Positions 9,588 through 18,975 of a DNA stretch of 64,000 nt are shown here, in pieces. Source of the stretch: Thalassotalea litorea (GTDB taxonomy: Bacteria; Pseudomonadota; Gammaproteobacteria; Enterobacterales; Alteromonadaceae). The stretch lies in assembly GCF_005843925.1 (NCBI RefSeq), contig NZ_VCBC01000016.1:27150-91149 (forward strand). The letters run 5' to 3'. A program made the translations under genes and the position numbers. Numbering within the stretch: position 1 is the first letter of the stretch; every line of letters begins with the position of its first letter. Below the pieces are notes generated by a model. The model saw only the letters and a list, made by a program, of their open reading frames with translations. It ran no database searches and was not told the origin of the DNA.

Positions 9588-9680
9588 AGTACGCGATAAA
9601 CGGCATGGCTCCGATTATACAGTTTAAGACAATCAAAGATTGTTTCGGGTACGCGATACACATCATCGCTCCGTGAACTC
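9588..9680. repeat. Second GTAC-linker palindrome array
   Basis: Between rppH and ptsP the linker TTTCGGGTACGCGAT and related AGTACGCGAT segments flank short inverted repeats, including ACAATC-AAA-GATTGT and GCGAT/ATCGC. It is the same element family as 4155-4390, but shorter and more degraded. Confidence 0.65.
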
Positions 9681-9683
9681 GAT

Positions 9684-9719
9684 AAACAAAAAGCTGTGAA
9701 ACTCACGTTACACAGCTTT
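9684..9719 (-). terminator. Probable terminator or attenuator after rppH
   Basis: On the minus strand an AAGCTGTG/CACAGCTT stem is followed by TTTTGTTT, 17 bp after the rppH stop. It would reduce read-through from rppH into ptsP. Confidence 0.6.
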
Positions 9720-9735
9720 CTCAAAAACATAATGA

Positions 9736-10278
9736 TCACTTGTAATGTCGGCGTTTTCCATCACGTTTCGACGAATCTCGACGATTGGAATTCTCTTTTC
9801 GCATCACCGGTAAAGCCACGGGCGCGAATTCTTTCATAACACGACGATATACTTCTCTTTTAAACGACACTACCTGACGGACAGGGTACCAATAACTTAC
9901 CCAACGCCAATCATCAAACTCCGGATGTCCGGAATGAAGTAAGTTAACTTCCTCGTCTTTGCAGATCAGTTTCAGTAAAAACCATTTTTGTTTTTGACCA
10001 ATACAGACAGGGTTACTGTCGTGGCGAATTAAACGTTTCGGTAAGCGGTACTTTAACCAATGTTTCGTGCTCGCCATTATTTCTACTTGATGAGGTTTTA
10101 GTCCAACTTCCTCGTATAACTCCCGGTACATCGTTTGTTCGGCGGACTCCCCTTTATCAACACCACCTTGTGGATACTGCCAGGAATGTTGCCCGTAACG
10201 GCGTGCCCAAAAGACGTGCCCTTTGCCGTTTGTAATCACTATGCCGACATTGGCTCGATAGCCTTCGGCATCAATCAC
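9736..10278 (-). CDS. rppH: RNA pyrophosphohydrolase RppH
   Basis: A 180-aa Nudix hydrolase that removes pyrophosphate from 5'-triphosphorylated mRNA and so starts RNase E-dependent decay. It begins [15 protein letters not shown], typical of RppH, and has a full Nudix box from Gly38 to Leu60 (GGVDKGES...[10 protein letters not shown]). The C-terminus is a basic, probably disordered tail ([15 protein letters not shown]), which could help RNA binding. It is divergent from mutH, as in E. coli and relatives, across about 170 bp that should hold both promoters. Confidence 0.97.
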   Translation of the reverse strand: MIDAEGYRANVGIVITNGKGHVFWARRYGQHSWQYPQGGVDKGESAEQTMYRELYEEVGLKPHQVEIMASTKHWLKYRLPKRLIRHDSNPVCIGQKQKWFLLKLICKDEEVNLLHSGHPEFDDWRWVSYWYPVRQVVSFKREVYRRVMKEFAPVALPVMRKENSNRRDSSKRDGKRRHYK

Positions 10279-10448
10279 ATGAACTCCCGTTCAAAAAAAT
10301 ACTCTATAATCTGATTCTTCCACAATACTCATCGTTGAGCAAATATTGCTTGTAATTATTTATCGCATTTACGTCTTGAATATAATAGTTGCCTGGCTCA
10401 TCAATCCTCTTGATAATAACCACTATCATTTTGTTGAGTATCATATAC

Positions 10449-11117
10449 GTGTTAACACCTGAATCTGAACAACAGCTTATTCAAACGGCGCAACGCTTAT
10501 CCGGCATAACCTTGGGCGACCTTGCCGCACAACTTGGCATTGCGGTCCCTGAAAATTTGAATAAAGAAAAGGGCTGGATTGGATTGCTATTAGAGCGTGC
10601 TTTGGGGGCCAGTGCGGGTTCGAAGCCTTTACCGGATTTCCCGGAATTAGGAATAGAATTAAAAACTCTGCCAATCGATAGAGATGCCAAAGTTCTGGAA
10701 ACCACATTTGTCAGTGTTGCACCATTAACCGGTATGTCAGGAGTTACCTGGCAAACCAGTCATGTCAAAAACAAAATGGCAAAAGTGCTCTGGGTACCGA
10801 TTATTTCCGAGCGACAATTACCCGTTGCAGAGCGTCTGATATGCACACCATTTTTATGGCAACCCAATCCTGAAGAGGAAGCCCTGTTGCAAGCCGACTG
10901 GCAGGAATTGACCGATATGATAGTGCTGGGCGAGGTGGAAAAAATCAACGGCAAGTATGGGGAAGTCTTACAATTACGCCCCAAAGCAGCGAATAGCAAA
11001 GCCAAAACCAAGGCCTTTGATAAAAATGGCAGACCGTTTCAAACCTTACCCCGAGGCTTTTATTTAAAGACAGGATTTACCCAGCAGCTGCTTAATCGTC
11101 ATTTACGGGTGAATTAA
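10449..11117 (+). CDS. mutH: DNA mismatch repair endonuclease MutH
   Basis: A 222-aa endonuclease that nicks the unmethylated strand at hemimethylated GATC sites during MutS/MutL-directed repair. Recognisable conserved segments are [37 protein letters not shown] (the Asp and Glu-x-Lys catalytic cluster, near residues 57-64), [12 protein letters not shown] and LPRGFYLK. The frame stays open upstream to a TTG at 10389, but those 20 residues are hydrophobic and absent from known MutH proteins, so the GTG at 10449 (then LTPESEQQL) fits better; no strong ribosome-binding site helps. Its presence implies Dam methylation in this organism. Confidence 0.93.
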   Translation: MLTPESEQQLIQTAQRLSGITLGDLAAQLGIAVPENLNKEKGWIGLLLERALGASAGSKPLPDFPELGIELKTLPIDRDAKVLETTFVSVAPLTGMSGVTWQTSHVKNKMAKVLWVPIISERQLPVAERLICTPFLWQPNPEEEALLQADWQELTDMIVLGEVEKINGKYGEVLQLRPKAANSKAKTKAFDKNGRPFQTLPRGFYLKTGFTQQLLNRHLRVN

Positions 11118-11258
11118 CGCTAAACGCGGGAGACTCAATAAACCCATATAGGAAGAATATAGTCTTACCAATGTAGCAAGTGCTTACTCTATTTTTCTGT
11201 TTATAATGGTCAATGTACTCACACCTACGAGTGAAAAACAGAAGGAAACACGATGTCG

Positions 11259-12149
11259 TTATAAATTGTAGACTTTGATTTCTTGGCCAACAGTTAGAGC
11301 GCCATTTGCCTCTAACGATAGCCATTGAGTATTTGCCGCTTCCAGACATACAAATTCCTGTTCGCCGTGTTGGTGTACATCATCCATTGATGATGCGGTT
11401 ATGCTACCTGGATTCCATAACACCCACTGACTGGCATTGCTTTTGTTGATTTCAATGGCTCTATCCCAGCCTTTATCAATAATAGTCGCAGATTTACTGT
11501 TGTAGTAAATATTGTCTATTGGACCTAGGCCGTTAACAGGTTCAAGTTGTTTGATTTGCTTTGTACCAGCAATTTTATTTTCAAATGAACTCCCCACTAA
11601 AGCCGGAATAGTCGCATTTTCTGGATGGCTCACTTTAAAGTAACTATGCAATGCAAAACTTAAATTAAGCGGTTGAGCGGATAAGTTTTCCATCATCATC
11701 GATTGGGTAAAGACATCACTAAAGCTCAAGGTCTGAGTTAACCTAAAATTCCCTTTCCACTTCGGATGTTCTGTTGTGTCAAGTGTGATAATAATGTTCA
11801 CTGCATCCGGACCAATTTTTAGATCGGATAATTGCCACACACTGTTTCTAGCAAAACCGTGACTCGACTCGTTGACTAACAAACCAAACCAAGGCCAACA
11901 AATTGGGATCCCACCTCTGATTGGACGCGACTGATCGAAAGCACTCTTTCGACTCAGCCAAAAAACTTCTTGCTGGCCATTCGGTTGCCAAGATAACACC
12001 TGTCCTCCGAATAAGGACAGTTTTGCTTCACAAAGCCGATGGGAAATTGTCAGATACGTAAGTTGGTCGTTGACAAATTGCTGGCGAACCGTCCCATATT
12101 CCGATTCAGAAATTAATTCTTTACCCTCTGTTACCAGTTGCACAACCAT
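11259..12149 (-). CDS. Aldose 1-epimerase-like protein (putative D-hexose-6-phosphate mutarotase, YeaD type)
   Basis: A 296-aa protein of the galactose-mutarotase beta-sandwich fold. The segments GGQVLSWQP, FWLSRKSAFDQSRPIRGGIPICWPWFG and FALHSYFKVS (the conserved catalytic-site His) match the hexose-6-phosphate mutarotase subgroup, which interconverts anomers of glucose 6-phosphate. The frame is open further upstream, but the ATG at 12149 (MVVQLVTEG) has AGGA at good spacing and gives the usual family length. It is convergent with mutH. An ATG three codons upstream (12158) overlaps that ribosome-binding site and is less likely. Confidence 0.9.
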   Translation of the reverse strand: MVVQLVTEGKELISESEYGTVRQQFVNDQLTYLTISHRLCEAKLSLFGGQVLSWQPNGQQEVFWLSRKSAFDQSRPIRGGIPICWPWFGLLVNESSHGFARNSVWQLSDLKIGPDAVNIIITLDTTEHPKWKGNFRLTQTLSFSDVFTQSMMMENLSAQPLNLSFALHSYFKVSHPENATIPALVGSSFENKIAGTKQIKQLEPVNGLGPIDNIYYNSKSATIIDKGWDRAIEINKSNASQWVLWNPGSITASSMDDVHQHGEQEFVCLEAANTQWLSLEANGALTVGQEIKVYNL

Positions 12150-12290
12150 TGTTTTCATTCCTATTTTGTAATTGACGCTCATCATTACAGAGTTACAAAA
12201 TAAATCAATATCCTCACCCCCTAGAAATGAGAAAAATAAAGACAAATAGCGCAGATCAAAAGTTGTCAACCGTATTTAATTTTTAAACGC

Positions 12291-13394
12291 TTATTCCTTA
12301 TAATTGTGATTAAGAATTTCCTCCGTCGAGCCTTTGTTTACCTCTCTAACTGAAGAACCATTAACAGGTAAAGCCTGAGCTTTTAATAAACGTTCTCGTT
12401 TTAGCAGCTGCACTTGCTCGAGATTTAGATTGGCCTTTTCAAAATAGATAGGAGAGGTATTAATAGCTTGAGTAAAGTAGCGCTCGGCAAGGTCGAGATT
12501 ATCCTCAAGCAAAAGGAAATACCCCAAATCATTGAATGCATCATGCTCAGGCATAATCTGTTTTAAGGTTTTGATTGACCGCTCATAATGCCCTTGCCTC
12601 GCATAAACCAATCCAAGGTTACTCCAGGCTCGGGCAAATTGTCGTTTATAGTTAATCGCTCTCTTATAATAGCCTTCTGCATGCTCATAGTTACCTGTTA
12701 AATAAAATGAGTAACCAATATTGGTCAGATAAGGAGCAGATTTTGGGCGATGTTGCAACGCTAGTTGATAGTAACGACGAGCCAAAGCGTGATTTTCCTG
12801 AATATCTTCAATAACGCCTGCCACCACATATGCATTTACCGGAGAGTTGTCGTCAAGAGAAAGGTAAACGGATTGCAATGCTACCTGACCTGAAGAAGAT
12901 TTGTTTTCGACAGTATGCTTTCGTAAACGCTGTTGATCAATGGTAATTGCTTGCTGTAAATGTTGCTTTGCTGTTTGGTAGTCACGTTCAGCCATACTTA
13001 TGCCTCCTAAAGCTTGTAAAGCACCGCTGTGTTCTGGTTCATACTTGAGAACATTTTGATAAGCTCGACTCGCAACATCCGTGTTTTTCAAACGACGATG
13101 GATCTCACCAATTTGAAAATAGACATCAGCATCAGCTTTATCAAACTCTAGGGCCTGAATGTAATAATATAAGGCTCGTTCATAATCATTATTACTTTTT
13201 GCCTCGTCCGCTCGCTCCAGCGCCTGTGCTTTGTTTTGAACGCTGATGCCTTTATTGGCCTGGCTTGAACTAAATTCCCCACCAACGCTTGTGGGCGCCG
13301 AAGTACTAGTCTGCGGCTCTGTGGTTTGACACCCTAATAAAGTCGATATCATGAGTAAACATACCGAAGTGACTCTAACTTTATATTTATGCAT
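12291..13394 (-). CDS. tadD: Tad pilus TPR lipoprotein TadD
   Basis: A 367-aa lipoprotein with a signal peptide ending in a lipobox (STLLGC, Cys near residue 22) and at least six tetratricopeptide repeats, for example YYYIQALEFDKADADVYFQ and YLTNIGYSFYLTGNYEHAEG. TadD proteins act as periplasmic/outer-membrane pilotins or scaffolds for Flp pilus secretion. The ATG at 13394 (MHKYKVRV) has AAGAGG at 6 bp and clears the tadC stop, and is preferred over the ATG at 13418. It is the last gene of the Tad operon. Confidence 0.88.
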   Translation of the reverse strand: MHKYKVRVTSVCLLMISTLLGCQTTEPQTSTSAPTSVGGEFSSSQANKGISVQNKAQALERADEAKSNNDYERALYYYIQALEFDKADADVYFQIGEIHRRLKNTDVASRAYQNVLKYEPEHSGALQALGGISMAERDYQTAKQHLQQAITIDQQRLRKHTVENKSSSGQVALQSVYLSLDDNSPVNAYVVAGVIEDIQENHALARRYYQLALQHRPKSAPYLTNIGYSFYLTGNYEHAEGYYKRAINYKRQFARAWSNLGLVYARQGHYERSIKTLKQIMPEHDAFNDLGYFLLLEDNLDLAERYFTQAINTSPIYFEKANLNLEQVQLLKRERLLKAQALPVNGSSVREVNKGSTEEILNHNYKE

Positions 13395-13404
13395 TTTTAG
13401 CCTC

Positions 13405-14370
13405 TTAAAACGCGACATCCCAAACTGACAAGACTTTTAAGATTGCAGGACCTACCGCAACGATAAAAAATGCAGGCCAGATACAGAAAATCATAGGGAA
13501 AACCATCTTTACAGCCAACTTTGCGGCTTTTTCCTCAGCTTCCTGGATTCGTTTATCACGATATTCTTCCGCGTAAATTCTTAAGGTGCTGGCAATCCCA
13601 GTACCCAATTTCAAGCTCTGTACGATCACGGAATTAAGGCCGCGAATATCTTCTAGACCAGTGCGCTCTGAAAACTCATGCAGTGCTTCTTGTAAGGAGT
13701 AACCAACCCGGACCTTACTGCACACCAAGTTAAGCTCATGAGACAATACTGGGTGTGCAACTTTCAACTCATTACTAACCCGTTGAAATGATTCCATTAA
13801 ACCAAGCCCTGACTCACAGCAGACCACCAGTAAATCGAGAGCATCCGGAAAATGCTTGCGTAATCCCTGCATTCTTTTATCCGCTAGATAAGTCAAGATC
13901 GTCCCAGGAAGTAAATAGGCGACACCAACAATAAGCGCGAGTAAATAAACCGTCCACATCAGTGACAAATCGGGAAGTAGTCTTAACACAACGGTGCAAA
14001 TCCCCGCACTAATTAACAACAACAATAACTTTAGAGCATTATATATTTTAAGGGCGCTCTCAGAATGAAACCCTGCATGAATCAATAAACGTTTGGCTTC
14101 ACTATCCCCTGCAAAGGAGCTTTTGATAAATGGGACTTTGTTTAAGCCATGTTCTAAAGACTGACCAAATCCAGCATTTTCCTCAAAACCCACACCTTCG
14201 CTTTGTATTTTCTTTAATTCCGCTTTCGCGGGCGAAAGTAACCCAGACAACAAATAACTCATCGCCAACGCTAATGTGATACCCGTAGCGGCAGCAAGCC
14301 CAATAACAACCCATTGAGATGCCGCTGGGTTTTCAAAAAGGCTGTAAATCAGACTATTTATATACTCCAC
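13405..14370 (-). CDS. tadC: Tad pilus inner-membrane platform protein TadC
   Basis: A 321-aa membrane protein with a type II secretion F domain. About two helices near residues 15-45 and two at about 110-155 flank the F domain, which carries FPDALDLLVVCCESGLGLMES and TGIASTLRIYAEEYRDKR, and hydrophobic helices follow at the C-terminus. It is paired with TadB, as is usual in Tad systems, and the two should form the platform rotated by TadA. Eight base pairs separate it from tadB. Confidence 0.93.
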   Translation of the reverse strand: MEYINSLIYSLFENPAASQWVVIGLAAATGITLALAMSYLLSGLLSPAKAELKKIQSEGVGFEENAGFGQSLEHGLNKVPFIKSSFAGDSEAKRLLIHAGFHSESALKIYNALKLLLLLISAGICTVVLRLLPDLSLMWTVYLLALIVGVAYLLPGTILTYLADKRMQGLRKHFPDALDLLVVCCESGLGLMESFQRVSNELKVAHPVLSHELNLVCSKVRVGYSLQEALHEFSERTGLEDIRGLNSVIVQSLKLGTGIASTLRIYAEEYRDKRIQEAEEKAAKLAVKMVFPMIFCIWPAFFIVAVGPAILKVLSVWDVAF

Positions 14371-14378
14371 AAGACCTC

Positions 14379-15347
14379 CTAGACATCTAGTTGAATCAAA
14401 CGGTTAATCCAAGCAATACCGATTAGCATTGCCAAAGCACCCCATTTAAGTAGTGAGACACCGTCTTCACTGCTAGTCAGTAAAGTCAGATATTTGGGTG
14501 AACTTATATAAAGTACCGCGAATAAAGCAAATGGCGTCAACACGAGAATCCAGGCTGACATACGACCTTCAGCAGACAATGTCCTTACGCGTCGCTTAAA
14601 GGCGAAACGCTGACGAATAACTCGTGCCAAAGTCTCTACTTTTTCAGCAAGATTACCACCGGTTTCTTTTTGAATACTGATTGCACTGGCGAAAGCCATT
14701 GCTGAAGTAATAGGAACCCGTTGCACAAACAGCAATAATGCTGTTTTAATGTCAGTACCGTAATTAATCAGGTGAAACAGATAATTGAATTCTTTCGTTA
14801 ATTCTCCTTGGGTTTCATCACACACCAGTTTGAGCGATTCCGAAAACGCATAACCGGCTTGTAAACCACGTTTTAGCACATCCAGTGCTTCAGGAAACTC
14901 TTCTTCAATTTTTTCTAGCCTCTTACCTATATCGCGATTTAGTTTGATGATAAATAGTGAAAAAACCACTGCAAAAACAATAAAAACATACAGTACGTCT
15001 CTCGTTAAATACCAAACTAAGGGTGATATGGCCAATGCAGAAATGATTGCCAGAAAAAAATACTGATGACCCAAGTATTTATAATCCGCCAATTCCAGCT
15101 TATAGGTTAAGTTTTTAATAAACCCCCACTCTTCCATTGCTCGAAACAGAAAGGGAAGTTTATTAATTTTATTATCGAGAATTAAATCTGAGTGCTGAAA
15201 CTCTTGATTTTCTGACAATTCAATTAAGTGCTTTCGCAGTTCCTTAGTTTTCGCTCTTTTCGGGTTATACACAGAAACCAATAATGACTGCGACAAAAAT
15301 ATTACCGTGGCAAATATTAACAATAGAAAAATTACTTCATTACTCAT
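14379..15347 (-). CDS. tadB: Tad pilus inner-membrane platform protein TadB
   Basis: A 322-aa membrane protein with a type II secretion F domain. The domain shows FPEALDVLKRGLQAGYAFSES and ETGGNLAEKVETLARVIRQR, and there are N- and C-terminal membrane helices. The start has a strong AGGAG site 8 bp upstream. TadB and TadC are the paired platform proteins of the Flp pilus machine. It lies between tadA and tadC on the same strand. Confidence 0.94.
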   Translation of the reverse strand: MSNEVIFLLLIFATVIFLSQSLLVSVYNPKRAKTKELRKHLIELSENQEFQHSDLILDNKINKLPFLFRAMEEWGFIKNLTYKLELADYKYLGHQYFFLAIISALAISPLVWYLTRDVLYVFIVFAVVFSLFIIKLNRDIGKRLEKIEEEFPEALDVLKRGLQAGYAFSESLKLVCDETQGELTKEFNYLFHLINYGTDIKTALLLFVQRVPITSAMAFASAISIQKETGGNLAEKVETLARVIRQRFAFKRRVRTLSAEGRMSAWILVLTPFALFAVLYISSPKYLTLLTSSEDGVSLLKWGALAMLIGIAWINRLIQLDV

Positions 15348-15407
15348 TCTTGTGCTCCTGGAGACTTACCACTGTTTGCTGGCATGAAATGGAATACACC
15401 TTTGACC

Positions 15408-16727
15408 TTACAGTCTTGCCAGCTCAAAATCCGCACCATAAATTGAATTAGGTAGTACGATGCCCCTGGCCTGCAAATGGCCGTTGAAGTTGGGGATCAC
15501 ACCTGTTGCTTTGTATCCGCCAAGTACATTACCGTCTTCATCTCGCCCCCGACGTTCAAATTTAAAAATTTCCGACATGGTAATGATATCCCCTTCCATA
15601 CCGTTGATTTCTTGAATGCTGACGATACGACGCTTGCCATCTTCATGACGTTGTAATTGCACAACCACATCAATTGCAGAAGCAATTTGCGAACGAATAT
15701 TCACGACGGGCATATCAAACCCTGACATGCAAACCATGTTTTCCATCCGTGATAATGAATCTCTTGGGTTGTTGGCATGTAATGTTGTCAGGCTACCTTC
15801 GTGCCCTGTATTCATCGCCGCCAGCATATCTATGGCTTCAGCACCGCGAACCTCACCAACGACAATTCTATCTGGTCGCATCCTTAGGCTATTAATCACT
15901 AACTCTCGTTGCTTTACCTCTCCCTTCCCCTCAATATTTGCAACTCGCGTTTCAAGACGCACCGTATGAGGTTGTTGCAATTGCAGTTCGGCCGAGTCTT
16001 CAATAGTAATAATGCGTTCATCTTCTGGTATATAGCCGGATAAAATGTTTAATAAGGTGGTTTTACCGCTACCCGTACCGCCTGAAATCAGTACATTCAA
16101 CTTTCCGAGAACGATGGCCTTGATAAAGGCTCCCATGTCTTGGCTCATAGTGCCGTAGTCAATCAACTGAGCTGCATTTAATTTTTCAACGGTAAAACGA
16201 CGAATTGAAAGGCATGGACCGTCTAGCGCCAGAGGCGGAATGATGGCATTGATCCGTGACCCATCTTCAAGTCGCGCATCAACCATAGGTGAGGATTCGT
16301 CGATTCTCCTGCCAACGCGAGAAACAATGCGATCAATGATATTTAATAGATGTTTGTCATCATAAAATGACACAGGAACCCGTTCGAGTTTCCCATGACG
16401 CTCAATGAAGATATTATCGTGATTATTCACCAGGATATCGGAGATAGATGGGTCGGCGAGCAAGGTCTCCAATGGCCCCAGACCAAGGATCTCATCAATG
16501 ATTAATTGTGTGATTTTCTCTCGGGCATGCACATTTAATGGCCTGGGAACATCGTTGAGCAATTGCTGGCACAATTCTTTAATTTGAACTTCAGCTTGCT
16601 GCTCTTCGAGAGTTTCGAGAACGGACAAATCCAGCATCTTTACGATTTTTGCATAAGTTTGTTGCTTAGTTTCCTGATCCTGAGAATTTAATACCGCATA
16701 TTCATTACTCGGTTGTAACGGATTCAT
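15408..16727 (-). CDS. tadA: Tad pilus secretion ATPase TadA/CpaF
   Basis: A 439-aa hexameric type II/IV secretion ATPase that powers Flp pilus assembly (and in some species retraction). The N-terminal helical domain ends near residue 90, then SDILVNNHDNIFIERHGK, a Walker A GGTGSGKT at 216-223, an Asp box IEDSAEL at about 242-248 and the Walker B region MRPDRIVVGEVRGAEA with the following His-box region TTLHAN. All catalytic motifs are intact. Three base pairs separate the start from the tadZ stop. Confidence 0.96.
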   Translation of the reverse strand: MNPLQPSNEYAVLNSQDQETKQQTYAKIVKMLDLSVLETLEEQQAEVQIKELCQQLLNDVPRPLNVHAREKITQLIIDEILGLGPLETLLADPSISDILVNNHDNIFIERHGKLERVPVSFYDDKHLLNIIDRIVSRVGRRIDESSPMVDARLEDGSRINAIIPPLALDGPCLSIRRFTVEKLNAAQLIDYGTMSQDMGAFIKAIVLGKLNVLISGGTGSGKTTLLNILSGYIPEDERIITIEDSAELQLQQPHTVRLETRVANIEGKGEVKQRELVINSLRMRPDRIVVGEVRGAEAIDMLAAMNTGHEGSLTTLHANNPRDSLSRMENMVCMSGFDMPVVNIRSQIASAIDVVVQLQRHEDGKRRIVSIQEINGMEGDIITMSEIFKFERRGRDEDGNVLGGYKATGVIPNFNGHLQARGIVLPNSIYGADFELARL

Positions 16728-16730
16728 AAT

Positions 16731-17975
16731 CTAACCTTTATACATTTTTTGAAACATACGGGACCAGAATCCCGATTCATCATTGTTGCCCTGCAATTCG
16801 ATAGCGGATAATCCTGCGACTAACTGAGTTAAATCTTCCACCAAACGCCGACCGCCCTCGACCTGGACAATGTTGCGGCCCAGATCATTGCATTCACTGG
16901 CGACAGAAAAGTTGTTTCGAATCACCTGGATACGCTCAATACCAAGGGTTTGCTGGATCTCTTTTAACGAGATCGGGGATTTTTTCTCATCAAAACGATT
17001 AACGACTAAGACCACATTACGCTTTGATTTACCCAAATTTCCATGAAGAAAATTTAGTACGTTCTGGGCTTCCCGAACACTGATGATATCTGCCTGAATC
17101 ACCAGGAGGATATCTTGAGACGCTTCGATCAACGGTAAATTTACCGCTTCAATCCCTCGAGATAAATCCGCTAAAATCAGACCGTAGCCGCGCTGAATTT
17201 TGGCAAGCAATTTCGTTAGATTGGCCGCGTATTCTTGCTGTTGCAAAGTAAGGTGAGAAAATGGCTTTACCGGTAATACCCGCAAACTGCCTTTTTTCGT
17301 CAGCATATTTTGCACAGCTACAGCATCCAGGCTTTCTTGTTCACTAATTGCATCATCGAGAAAATATGTCGCATTAGAACAGAGCATTTTCGACAAGGTT
17401 GCATGTTGAAAATCTCCGTCAAACAACACCACTTCCATATTACTTTGCTGACACAACACATCCGCCAATGCATGGGTAATAAATGTTGCTCCACTTCCGC
17501 CTTTGCAGTTTAATACACTGACAATTGGCGCCAGACTGATTTGCGACTCAAGTTGAGAACTAATACTCTTTATGGCTTCAGTTAGCTCGCTTTTGAACGT
17601 TGCTGCAGGAACAACATCGCGGATCTGCAATTGAATCGCATAGCGCAATAAATCCGGAGGCAAATCATCACCGATTAGAATTATGGGTTTGTTGAGACCG
17701 CTTAGTTTTTCCAATTGCTCAAATACAAACTGACTATCATTTCGGTATGCGACAATGATCAAACCTTGCCCTGGTTCCGCTTGAGACAATGAAACAGTAG
17801 TGGAAATATTGATATTGTTAAACTGAGTCAAAAACTGCATTATTTCCTGACGAAACTGTTCATCACTGCAAATCAATAAACATTCGAGTAAGATCGACAA
17901 ATTCATAGCAACCTCAGAATCCTCATCGGCGTATTCATTAGTCTTAGGGGTGACTTGATATAGACTTTCTCGCAC
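16731..17975 (-). CDS. tadZ: Tad pilus localisation ATPase-like protein TadZ/CpaE
   Basis: A 414-aa protein with an N-terminal receiver-like domain (about 25-140) and a C-terminal MinD/ParA-like domain. The receiver-like part has no recognisable phospho-acceptor Asp. The P-loop region reads CKGGSGAT instead of KGGVGKT, so the invariant lysine before the final Thr is missing; atypical Walker A loops are known for TadZ, and such proteins often act as polar localisation factors. The start may be the GTG at 17975 (GAGGG upstream) or the ATG at 17906 (GAGG 5 bp upstream); the second is close to the domain start. Confidence 0.9.
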   Translation of the reverse strand: MRESLYQVTPKTNEYADEDSEVAMNLSILLECLLICSDEQFRQEIMQFLTQFNNINISTTVSLSQAEPGQGLIIVAYRNDSQFVFEQLEKLSGLNKPIILIGDDLPPDLLRYAIQLQIRDVVPAATFKSELTEAIKSISSQLESQISLAPIVSVLNCKGGSGATFITHALADVLCQQSNMEVVLFDGDFQHATLSKMLCSNATYFLDDAISEQESLDAVAVQNMLTKKGSLRVLPVKPFSHLTLQQQEYAANLTKLLAKIQRGYGLILADLSRGIEAVNLPLIEASQDILLVIQADIISVREAQNVLNFLHGNLGKSKRNVVLVVNRFDEKKSPISLKEIQQTLGIERIQVIRNNFSVASECNDLGRNIVQVEGGRRLVEDLTQLVAGLSAIELQGNNDESGFWSRMFQKMYKG

Positions 17976-17990
17976 CGTTTCATTCCCTCA

Positions 17991-18482
17991 TTAACAACTT
18001 GTGATACCAGTGCGGGTAAAGCCTAAACTTTCCCGGGGGATCCCAGTCACCAGTGTTGGTGAATCTATCGTGATACTGACAAAGGGGATCACCAGATTGT
18101 GCTGGTAATTAATTATTTGGGTCTGTATCGAAGCAACATTGTTAGCATTCGTAGTGGATGTGCCACTTGCATCTAAGTATGTGATAACAATATTGCTCCG
18201 AGTTAAATTGGGTAACAGGTTGAACCCGGAAAAGGTGGCTAAATCTCCAATAGCGTCTTGCTGACTGACTGTATTTGCATCACTGCTATCGGTAAGAGGG
18301 CTGCAAACTGTGGCCAGTCGAGCCCCTCGACGAGTCACTTCGGTAAGCGCATTCCAGGTATAAATAAGTCTTCCGACTTCAATAACCAGAATAAGGACTA
18401 ACAAAAACACCACGGCCACCAGACTAAATTCCACGATGTATATGCCTCGTTGCGACTTTTTCTTTAGATTATCTAATGCCAC
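17991..18482 (-). CDS. TadE/TadF-like minor pseudopilin
   Basis: A 163-aa protein with a short basic N-terminus, then GIYIVEFSLVAVVFLLVLILVIEVGRL, which fits the TadE pattern: Gly followed by a hydrophobic helix with Glu at +5 of the likely prepilin-peptidase site, then ALTEVTRRGAR. The remainder is a periplasmic domain ending in a Cys. It overlaps the next TadE-like gene by 14 bp. Which of the two neighbours corresponds to TadE or TadF in other systems cannot be decided here. Confidence 0.88.
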   Translation of the reverse strand: MALDNLKKKSQRGIYIVEFSLVAVVFLLVLILVIEVGRLIYTWNALTEVTRRGARLATVCSPLTDSSDANTVSQQDAIGDLATFSGFNLLPNLTRSNIVITYLDASGTSTTNANNVASIQTQIINYQHNLVIPFVSITIDSPTLVTGIPRESLGFTRTGITSC

Positions 18483-18975
18483 CGCTCTGCGCCTTTAATG
18501 TATAACTAACGACAAGTGGAAAACTAAGATTAAAGCCTCCACCATAACCAAAATCCGGAATAATGGTGCTAAATATGGGCTGAAAATTATAGCTGACACT
18601 TAAGGTGATAAATTGCCCGGAAACAGATACATTGGTTGTGCTGTTGGCAAGTCCAGGTAGAATTTCATTGCCGGTGTTAGTCGTCGCCCCATAATAGACA
18701 AGGTTGTCAACCTCGGTCCTTAAGGTGTTGCTAATATCAATCACATCGGATACACCGGGGGTTGCGTAAATATCCAAATATCGGGAAGCATCGCGAACCG
18801 TTTTCGTTAGCGCATTATATTGATACAACAAACGACCAAATTCGGCGACGGTAAACACTAACAACAACAGAATCGGCAAAACCAAGGTGAGTTCTATAGT
18901 TGCCAATCCAAAGACTTTGGAGCGTCGCTGCATGTGTCGGCTTTGCGTTTTAGAATGTTGCATGGTCATACTCAC
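18469..18975 (-). CDS. TadE-like minor pseudopilin
   Basis: A 168-aa protein with a basic N-terminus and the TadE pattern GLATIELTLVLPILLLLVF (Glu five residues after the Gly), then EFGRLLYQYNALTKTVRDASRYL, the usual continuation. The C-terminal part is periplasmic. The start overlaps the stop of the TadG-like gene by 4 bp, so translation is probably coupled. Two TadE-family proteins plus a TadG-like protein is the normal complement for a Tad machine. Confidence 0.9.
   Translation of the reverse strand: MSMTMQHSKTQSRHMQRRSKVFGLATIELTLVLPILLLLVFTVAEFGRLLYQYNALTKTVRDASRYLDIYATPGVSDVIDISNTLRTEVDNLVYYGATTNTGNEILPGLANSTTNVSVSGQFITLSVSYNFQPIFSTIIPDFGYGGGFNLSFPLVVSYTLKAQSGGIR

Noticed and set aside
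9431..9739. 102-codon frame between ptsP and rppH
   Set aside because: It runs through the palindrome array and the ptsP 5' end in another frame and does not resemble a protein.
10389..10448. 20-residue N-terminal extension of MutH from a TTG
   Set aside because: It is hydrophobic and unlike any MutH start, has no ribosome-binding site, and the following GTG gives the normal family length.
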